The notes beneath the pieces are model-generated. The model made no database searches. It was not told where the DNA came from and saw only the letters and a program-made list of their open reading frames with translations. A stretch of 64,000 bases of DNA from Arachnopeziza araneosa (lineage: Eukaryota; Ascomycota; Leotiomycetes; Helotiales; Arachnopezizaceae). Location: positions 1 through 64,000 of the forward strand of contig QYAI01000015.1 of assembly GCA_003988855.1 (NCBI GenBank). Reading direction: 5' to 3'. Shown here one piece after another: positions 56,695-64,000 of this stretch (its first letter is position 1; each line of letters starts with the position of its first letter). The position numbers were made by a program, and so were the translations under genes.

Positions 56695-59202
56695 ATGTCT
56701 GCCCCCGCCGTTCCCGCAGGATGGAAGGCACACTGGAACACCGACTACAACACATGGTGAGTGCTCGAATGAGGAATTGGTCGGCTGGAGCTGAAGCCGA
56801 GTCTACAGGTACTACGAGAACACCTATACAGGAGCGTCGGAATGGACCATGCCAACAGCCCCAGCAGTACCTCCTGGAGGCAGAGCCCCTCCCGCAGGGC
56901 CTCCACCTCCGCATTTGCAACAGGGCGCTGACGCCTCGCTGGCGAATTCCATGGCTGCTGTATCCATTTCCAACCCAGGTGGTTATGGTCAACCCCAAGC
57001 CTACCCAGGACAAGCCGCACCAAATCCATATCAACAGCCCCAACATACTCCACAAGCCGCACCAACTCCATACCAACAGCCCCAACATACTCCACAACCC
57101 GGGTATGCTGCATACAATCCAGGTGCTCAGTCTCCACCACCCGCGAACCAGTACCAGCACACTCCGCCTCCCCAGCAAGCTGGATATGGAAGTCCGCCTC
57201 AGCAAACCAGCCCGTATGCCAACCCAGGGGCTGCGCCGGGACGAAGAGATATTCCACAACAGCCACAACACTACGGTTCTCCTCAACCCTACAATCCTGC
57301 GGCTGCTCCACCAGCAACTTCCCAGGCCCCTGGAGCTGCATCATCATACTACGGTGGTGGTGCTCCTCCTCCAGCCCAGCAGCAACGTATACCCTCCCAA
57401 CAGCCAATACCTGGATCAACTCCTCAGCCATATAATCCAAATGCGCCGCCAGGGAGTCAGCAACCACCTCCAGCTGGAGCACGTGGACCCGGAGGCGTGC
57501 CAATACAAGTAAGTCATCCTGTATTCTTTTGTGAGATGTTGGAGAAGGGGTGAAAAACCAAATACTCCCTTCTTTTCAATACTTTGGTAGCATAAGTTAA
57601 TCTTGATTTTAGTCCCCTCCTCCTCAATATGGATCGCCAGCTGCCCCAGGTACCAGAGCCCCTCTTCCCAAGCCTGGTCAACCTGGGCAACCTGGACAAC
57701 CTCCATATGGTCAGCAGCCGGGGGTGAGACCTCCAGGAGCACCTGGTCAACCTGGTGGGCCACCAAATGCTCAGAGAGCCCCTGGAACTCCCGGAGCACC
57801 TGGTCAACCTGGTGGGCCACCAAATGCTCAGAGAGCCCCTGGAACTCCCGGTGGACCGGGCGGACCGCCAGGTGCTCAACAGAGAGCTCCTGGAATTCCA
57901 GGTCAGCCCGGAGCTCCTGGACAAAGAGCGCCGGGCCAACCAGGTGGAATTCCAGGCCAATCAGGTGGCCCTCCTGGGCAAAGAGCTCCAGGCCAACCAG
58001 GTGGTCCTCCTGGACCAAGACCGCCAGGACAACCTGGTGGATACCCAGGTCAACCTGGTGGATATCCAGGTCAACCTGGTGGATACCCAGGTCAACCCGG
58101 AGGTCCACCTGGCCAACAACGCGCTCCAGGTCAATATCCTCCTCAAGGCCAATACCCACCCGCTCAGGGTTATAATCCAAACGCACCTGGCCAATACGGT
58201 GCACCACCAGCAGCTGCTGCAGCGCCTCCTGCGAAGAAAGGGTTGTTCTCGTCGCTGACGGGTAAACTGGGAGGTGGTGGCAGCAGTCCTGCACCGGCAT
58301 CTGGAAAAGGCTCCGCAATGGGTGCTGGTCTCCTCGGTGCTGGAGCAGGTCTGCTTGGTGGTGCTTTCCTCAACCACGAGTGGAATGAGCACGAGGAAAA
58401 GGAAAGGAAAGAAGGAGAAGAAGCAGCTCGTCGCCAACAGCAATCCGGTGGTGGTTATGGAGGAGGCATGGCTGCTGCAGGACTTGGCGGAGTGGGAGGT
58501 CTCGTGGGAGGCAGTTTCCTCTCCAGTGGTACAGCCGTCGAGACCGCCCCAGTCGGTTATGGCCAGGAGTACATTGTCAACGATCCAACTTATGTCACAG
58601 AGAATACGTATGTGACGGATAACACTTATGTTGATGATGTAAGTCGCCCAGATTTAGGTACTGGAACGATACTAACAGTCAGCTAGAACACCTACGTAGA
58701 CCAGTCTGCTTATGTTTCCGATAATACCTAGTAAGTGTTTATTCTGTTTCTCAATTTTCGGAACATTCTTCGTCATATAGCCGACACTTAATTCTTCTTA
58801 CTCTTTTGTGGAATTCTCCCACATTCGTGCTTAAACCTAACCAATGCTGCACTTGTAGCTTGATTACGCTAACTATTCTTCAGTGTCGATAACTCATATG
58901 TTCAGGATACTAGCTATACGGAGACTGATACATCATATGTTCAGGACAGCTACACTGCGACTGATACATCCTACGTCCAGGATGACAGTTACGCTGCGAC
59001 CGACAGTTATCAAGAAACTGATACATATCAAGAAACCGACACGTATCAGGAGACTGACACATACGCTGCGGACGCCGGGGGAGATGCCGGTGGAGATGGT
59101 GCAGATTATACTGAGACTGATACGTATGAAGAAACCGACACGTATCAGGAGACTGATACATACGCGGCGGATTCCGGGGGAGACTATGGAGGCGATTTTT
59201 GA
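56695..59202 (+). CDS. WW-domain protein with Pro/Gln/Gly repeats and Tyr-rich tail
   Basis: The role is unknown; a WW domain binds proline motifs. Five exons join in phase: 56695-56756, 56809-57508, 57613-58638, 58687-58730 and 58884-59202, for 716 residues. Residues 6-36 are a WW domain (VPAGWKAHWNTDYNTW then YYENTYTGASEWTMP) split by the first intron. Residues 45-260 are Pro/Gln/Ala/Tyr-rich. Residues 260-420 hold collagen-like PG repeats: a 19-residue unit doubled exactly, and PGGYPGQ three times. Residues 425-545 hold KKGLFSSLTGKLGGGG, a glycine-rich membrane-interacting-like GAGLLGAGAGLLGGAF and a charged helix HEWNEHEEKERKEGEEA. The end has YVxD units (VTENTYVTDNTYVDD) then six-residue copies of ETDTYQ. 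Fungal proteins with a WW domain plus GLLGGAFL helix are known; the tail looks special. Start is by WW family fit. Confidence 0.85.
57736..57849. repeat. Exact 57-bp tandem duplication in the WW gene
   Basis: Two identical 57-base copies sit head to tail at 57736-57792 and 57793-57849 inside exon 3, coding twice for GAPGQPGGPPNAQRAPGTP. The exact identity suggests a recent slippage or unequal exchange. Frame is kept. Confidence 0.92.
58033..58095. repeat. 21-bp tandem repeat, three copies, in the WW gene
   Basis: Three 21-base units at 58033, 58054 and 58075 code for PGGYPGQ. They differ at one synonymous base, TAC against TAT. Confidence 0.9.
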
Positions 59203-59671
59203 GCATAGCTCTAGTTGAAGTTAGGAAGACATTGGGCTGGGAAGTTCTAGAGATTTTGGATAGAATACCCGCTGTTTGCTAAGCATTCTCGTATGTCTTG
59301 CATTTGCTATACGTTTTGGTCAGCACGTCCACAAACGAAGAATTTGATGGTCTGCTCCATTTTTTAAGTCCTGGTTTAGTGTTCACAAAGGTGATACGTG
59401 ATTCCGACTGGATCTCTCTACAACTAATAGAGAAGGCGCGATGAACGGTTATCTGAGCGAGTGACGTAGTTCGTGGCCGCTGTTGTATTTCATATCTATC
59501 TTTTTACACTAATTAATATCTTGATCTCTTCAAAACCCTTTGCACTTCAGTCGCTCGCGTCCAAGCATCCCTTCACATTCGTTTATATTCATACATTCTT
59601 ATAGATTCAATGCCAACAATTCTACACCCATCACTAGATTACCAAGAATTTCCAAAGACGATCAGAAAACC
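59203..59671. other. Intergenic region upstream of the membrane-protein gene
   Basis: Holds the 3' flank of the WW gene and the leader of the next gene. A frame open from 59540 lacks an ATG before 59672. Nothing else is seen. Confidence 0.5.
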
Positions 59672-60990
59672 ATGTTTATAGCACTTCCAAAAGATGCTCA
59701 ATCCGTCGTTACCTTTGACGCCAGCGTCACTGTCACCGAGACTGTTCAAACATTCAGCGAAACCAAAAATATTACCACCGGATTTGATTACACGACCGAG
59801 ATTCTCGAAAATCGAACATCAAACGAATCTATCAACGGCATTATCGTAGTTGATTACACCGACTCTCCCAGAGATTCAACTTTCAATAGAACTTTCAGTA
59901 ATATCACCGGAATCAACTGCGAGACCTTAACGAATTCGACTCTCATCAAAAGCAGGGACACTTTTCAAATAAACGACACAACCTCGATAGGAAACGCCAC
60001 CTCAGTGGGGAACGCAACCTCGATCGACGATACCAGTGGAATAAATAACACCACCTCCGGAGGAGGAGGGTGTGCATGTGCGGCAGGACATGCAGTACTG
60101 TTTCCTCTTCCCTCTATTCAAACAATCCAATAGACTAAATTCAGCAGAGTATTGACGACGTCCTTGTCAAATGGCTTACCGTCGTGAGCTCACTCTTAAC
60201 GCTTGCCGTTGCTATCGTGGGCGTCATTGCCAGCATTCAAGACCGCAAAGACCGGAGAAGATGTGAGGCGAGAGAGAAGTCACTTATCGAAATGACAGAG
60301 ATGGAATCAGGAGGCACACCAGAGGGGGAAACCGATGATGCAGGAGAAATTTCTGCTGGTGGTACAGGAGATGATCCCGACGATGATTCAGACAATTCGC
60401 CAAGCGAGTCTTCAGATGAGATAGCAGAAACTATATTGGAGAAACCGCCAGATAACAGATCAGACAGCACACCCGAGGAGACCCTTAGCAGCACAAGTAG
60501 TGAACAAGATGGGGATTCGAATTTCCTAGACGATACTCCAGATGATTCATCCTGCGACCGAAGTAGTGAAGGAGTTGAAGATGGGGTCTCTGTGAACGAT
60601 TCACTAGACAATGCATCCGACAACACGAGCATTGAAGAAGATAGGAATTCGAGTTTTGTAAACGGCTCACTCGAAATCTCACACAACGATACTAGCACCG
60701 ATGAAGAAATGCATCAAGAAGCTTTAGACAGTTCAGACGATTCATTGAGCGATACGAGTGCCGATGAAGTTGAGATTGAAGGTTCGGATGATTTACCAGA
60801 CGACTCATATAGTGCCAGGAATAGTAGGGAAGAAGTTGATTTGCAAGATTCGCTACACGAATCACTAGACGAGAGCCCAGACAATTCACTGTGCGATATA
60901 CTAAACGAGTTATCAAGCGACACAAGCAAGGGCTACGTAGGATCTGAATCTGACAGTGACTTAACTGTATTGCGGATCTGCAGCTCTTAA
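59672..60990 (+). CDS. Unrecognised single-pass membrane protein, glycosylation-site-rich ectodomain, acidic Ser/Asp tail
   Basis: I do not recognise a family. Two exons, 59672-60094 and 60145-60990, join in phase 0 (donor GTACTG; acceptor AG at 60143-60144, with a second AG three bases later), giving 422 residues. The first 141 residues carry ten or more N-glycosylation sequons (NIT, NRT, NES, NST, NDT, NAT, NNT) and Thr/Ser-rich sequence, ending in GGGGCACAAGHA. A single hydrophobic stretch, WLTVVSSLLTLAVAIVGVIA, lies at about residues 150-169 and is followed by the basic DRKDRRRCEAREK, so the tail should be cytoplasmic. The tail of about 240 residues is acidic, with many DDS, SDD, DNS and DTS units. 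No signal peptide is seen, so a type III insertion is possible. The upstream frame has no ATG. A sensor or wall-linked role is only a guess. Confidence 0.6.
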
Positions 60991-63292
60991 ATCTTGCAAT
61001 GCTTTGAATGACTAGGGAACCTAAAAGCATACACTACGGGTTGGGATCAAGACTGGAGGAAGGGCATTGACAATAGCTACAGGTAAAAAAACTCCAGTGA
61101 CTCTGCTACTACGGCAGGAGAACTGATACTGCGGTCTCTCGGGAATAATGACGGTGGTGATAAATGGATGGACAGATAAAATACGGTATGGACACAAAAA
61201 TGTTTAATTTTTGAAATGGGAATCGAAGCTCAAAGTGGAGTAGGACCGAGTGAACTGGATTAGGTTGGTTAGTCTGGGTTGCTTGGATGACATCTACGTA
61301 ACATTCATTAGCTCTGTTAAGAACCTCCAACTTTGGAAACCATTCCACCTCATCTTTCTACTTACTTTTCAAATTCCAAAAGCATTGGTCAATTATCTCT
61401 CAAGTGTATATCAATACCGCTCTACTACTAATGCAATTCTTCAACCCATGCTAAAAAATGAACTCGAGAACAGCCTCTTGCAGCCTTCTTGCCAATACCA
61501 TAGCCACCTTCATCTTAACAAACCAATCAGCCATTGACGAAAGTCCTGCACTTCAGAAAAGCGTGGTAAGCTAGTCTACTGTCTAATGTAGAGCACGACG
61601 TTAAGGTGGGATATAGTTTCTCCCTGTCGCTGGCGGCTTCCTCCTCTTCATCGTCCTGCTCTCGGTCCTGGGCTGTGCGCTGAGGTCGACATGCGACGGG
61701 GGAGTAGAGAAAGGAGGGCGTCCCGATGCAGATGACGGCATGGTGGGCGGCTGACGGAGGTGATCGGACGTGGAGGGCGGGATGGATGGCAAATGCTATT
61801 GAGAGAGGATGCAGACATCTGTGGGGGGAATCTGGATTGGGTCCGTTTGGAACTGCGTCTTCTGCGCGTGGTGGAAAGAGGTTGAGAAGGCGTTTCTGGA
61901 ATAGGGTTTTGCTGCCACGGCGTTGCGGAAGTGACGAGGCAGGTAATGGAATGATACCCGATATTGGAGTGCTGGTTGGGTAGGCAGCTGGTTTGTCTGT
62001 TCGGGATACATACGGAAGGTTCAAGGATGGATGAATAAATGAATATCAAAACCTGATGTTCCTTCTACTGCTCCACCGTGGAAATTCTTGCAACCTAATT
62101 TGTTTCTGTAACGGAGACATGCACTTGGCTGAGTATGGGGGTGGGGGTTTGATAAACTTCCCCAGATTGACTCTGCCGGTCGAGTAGTAAATACAAAGAA
62201 TAGGGATGCTGAGCAAGACGCGTCAGGTACTGGGGTGACATGAGATGAGAAACAATCTTCAATGCTTTTGGTAGAATTAAATATAAATCTACATATATTT
62301 TTAAAGAATAGAGGAGAGAGAAAGTTTAGATTGTTCCGAATATAAAATCTGGCCTAGTTGCGTGCTGTTTAAAAATATTCGAGAGGTTCAAGATTTGAGG
62401 GCATTCTGCTTGTCATAAAGTAGATACGAGAACAATCATACTGTTTGGCAACTTAATTTTAATAAAGAAAGAAAGCAGGAGAAGGAGGAAATACCAGTGG
62501 GCCAGATGATTCTAAAAATTGATTACTCTATAAAAAATCTGACTACAAGCTTTCGATGCCTGGTTTGAGCATATCTTTGTACATAATACTAGAATTATCT
62601 CTAAAATCCAAAGCTCAAGAAGTGAAGCCGAATTTTATAGCGCATACGCAGATTTCTTTGGATGTCTTGAAAAAGGAGGAAAGGCAAAATAGCTAAGAGA
62701 TGACAATTTTAAGAGGTCTATTGGCCGACCATTTGAAGTATGCTTCTTAGAAAACTGCTAGCAGGAAGAGAAAATTACTCTGGAGAAGGATTAAGGGCCC
62801 AATTACTTCTGCTCTTGCTGCTTCGAGTCTGTAATGTGCACATAGCTGCTTCTGCTGTAGCTCATCAGAGGAAGACTTCCAATGTTGAATAGAGCAAAAA
62901 TTTGTTTTGTGAAGCCAATTTCAGACATGCAATTTGGAGGCATTGTGTTCGATACACAGAAGTCGCAAACATCTGCGATTCAAGGCACACTTTGAATAAA
63001 GAACACCAATTTTTTTATAACTTTTCTTGGTCTTCTCTTGTTTTGTGTGTTGCTCCAGCAAGCGAGCTCGGACTGGAGTTGTCTGTCCCGCGGGTTGTTG
63101 CATGGGGTCAGTCTGCCTTTTCGGCCTGGGTGGTGGCGGCAGTCCCCCACTAGGCCTGGACTGAACATCACAAGACAACGGCGACGACGATAGCTTCTCG
63201 CAACTCCTGCCTGTTTGCAGAAAAGCCTCCCGCCATGCACACGCTCTCGTTAGATCCGGAGTCTTCAGCTCTAAGTTCCACATCCCTTTGCA
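60991..63292. other. Gene-poor 2.3 kb stretch, AT-rich in 62.2-62.9 kb
   Basis: The first part is the 3' flank. Around 61560-62030 GC-rich open frames exist on the minus strand but have no family look. From about 62270 to 62960 the sequence turns AT-rich with broken coding-like pieces (for instance DAWFEHIFVHNTR and FYSAYADFFGCLEKGGKAK, then a stop), which may be a decayed element. I cannot name it, and I call no gene. Confidence 0.4.
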
Positions 63293-64000
63293 ATGGCTTG
63301 TCTACCAGCTCCAACGTTAAGCTTTACCATTCCTTCTCTCCAAGATGACCTTACCCTTGAGTGTCGCGTCTATCATCCAAAATGCCTAGCACCAACTTCC
63401 ATATCTCATATAACGGAGTGGAAGAGGAAGGCCGCTATAGTTGCACATCCTTATGCTACGCTGGGAGGATGTATGGATGATCCTGTTGTGAGTCTGGTAG
63501 CTACCATCTGCTTGAGTGAAGGCTATTTGGTAGGAACTTTTAACTTTCGGTATATTGCATATCCTTTTTTCTATGCAGAGACTTTGACTGATATTTTGTG
63601 ACTAGAGGAGCTGGATGTTCAGGTGGAAGAACTTCATGGCAAGGCAAAGGCGAACAGAACGACTACAAATCCTTCATAGCGTTTATGACCTACTACACCT
63701 ATCTTCTCTCTCAGCCGCCTCTCACCCTCGAATCAAAATTTACACACCTCTCTCCTGAGCACCACGAACTGAGTCCCATTCCATCCCAAGCCCTCCCGCC
63801 AGCTCGCTCACGCAAAGAGACCCAAAGCCTTCCTGCACTTTCAATACCGAATTCAATAGGATCAAATAGACAGCCTCTCCTCCTCTTAGCAGGTTATAGC
63901 TATGGCGCACTCATAACCGCATCCTTACCACCTATCACCAGCTCCATACTTGCACCCTTTCAATCCCCGGTTCCAGGAACGCCGTACTTTTCCATCCGCC
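63293..64000 (+). CDS. Alpha/beta hydrolase (N-terminal part, cut by the window end)
   Basis: Two exons are visible: 63293-63549 and 63606 to beyond 64000, joined in phase 2 (AAC TTT CG|GTATAT ... GACTAG|A). The product starts MACLPAPTLSFTIPSLQDDL and reads RKAAIVAHPYATLGGCMDDP, then FNFRGAGCSGGRTSWQGKGE. The first block holds the HPYATLGG oxyanion-loop-like region and the second the NFRGxGxSxGRTSW motif, both of the fungal family of alpha/beta hydrolases usually labelled as prolyl oligopeptidase-like or X-Pro peptidase-like. The nucleophile elbow GYSYGALITASLPP appears near residue 200. The catalytic Asp and His are beyond the window. Substrate is unknown. Confidence 0.82.

Noticed and set aside
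57700..58150. True collagen
   Set aside because: PG repeats do not keep a strict Gly-X-Y period over a long distance and the protein has a WW domain, so only collagen-like low complexity is claimed.
56693..58443. Long open frames on the minus strand and in other frames over the WW gene
   Set aside because: They are by-products of the regular Pro/Gly/Gln codon repeats of the real gene.
61527..62024. Minus-strand frame of 165 codons, Pro/Ser-rich
   Set aside because: GC-rich stretch open in several frames at once; no domain and weak start context.
1..64000. CRISPR array, operons or prophage
   Set aside because: The gene content and introns are nuclear fungal; no evenly spaced direct repeats with unique spacers were seen.

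Overview
This window is nuclear DNA of a filamentous ascomycete (Pezizomycotina). Genes are dense, lie on both strands, and are cut by short GT-AG introns of mostly 45-90 nt, often with CTAAC/CTGAC-type branch points. The gene set is eukaryotic and fungal: Spt5, Fab1, Trm734/WDR6, eIF4E, pyruvate kinase, mitofissin, and fungal F-box families. A helotialean (Leotiomycetes) source is my guess from the general feel of the proteins; nothing here proves it. There are no operons, prokaryotic signals or CRISPR arrays. All exon joins below were worked out by hand from splice motifs, reading phase and protein-family similarity.

Layout, left to right. 0-10 kb: end of an HNH-nuclease-like gene, eIF4E, an ACSF3-type acyl-CoA (malonyl-CoA) synthetase, a mitochondrial BolA-like protein, and a large TPP1/Tpz1-like telomere protein. 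10-20 kb: the FYVE-containing PI3P 5-kinase Fab1, a membrane-anchored Dabb-domain protein, an intron-containing tRNA-Val(UAC), then an AT-rich, repeat-bearing gene-free stretch. 20-30 kb: an alpha/beta hydrolase, Trm734/WDR6 and Spt5. 30-43 kb: an F-box protein, phosphopantetheine adenylyltransferase, a WDR68/DCAF7 protein, a DUF1769 protein and an FBXO31-like F-box protein. 43-56 kb: simple repeats, a small cupin, pyruvate kinase, the tiny mitofissin gene ATG44, an Atg28-like coiled-coil protein, a short-chain dehydrogenase and a PEBP protein. 56-64 kb: a WW-domain protein with collagen-like and tyrosine-rich repeats, an unrecognised single-pass membrane protein with many N-glycosylation sequons, a 2.3 kb gene-poor stretch, and the start of an alpha/beta hydrolase that runs off the end.

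The genes are mainly independent housekeeping units. Loose themes are mitochondria and autophagy (BolA, ACSF3-like, Atg44, Atg28-like), membrane phosphoinositide signalling (Fab1), ubiquitin ligase adaptors (two F-box proteins, DCAF7) and gene expression (eIF4E, Spt5, Trm734). The least described items are the glycosylated membrane protein at 59.7-61.0 kb, the C-terminal repeats of the WW protein, the long disordered TPP1-like protein, and the mini-gene for mitofissin, whose coding sequence is split into four exons as short as 6 nt.
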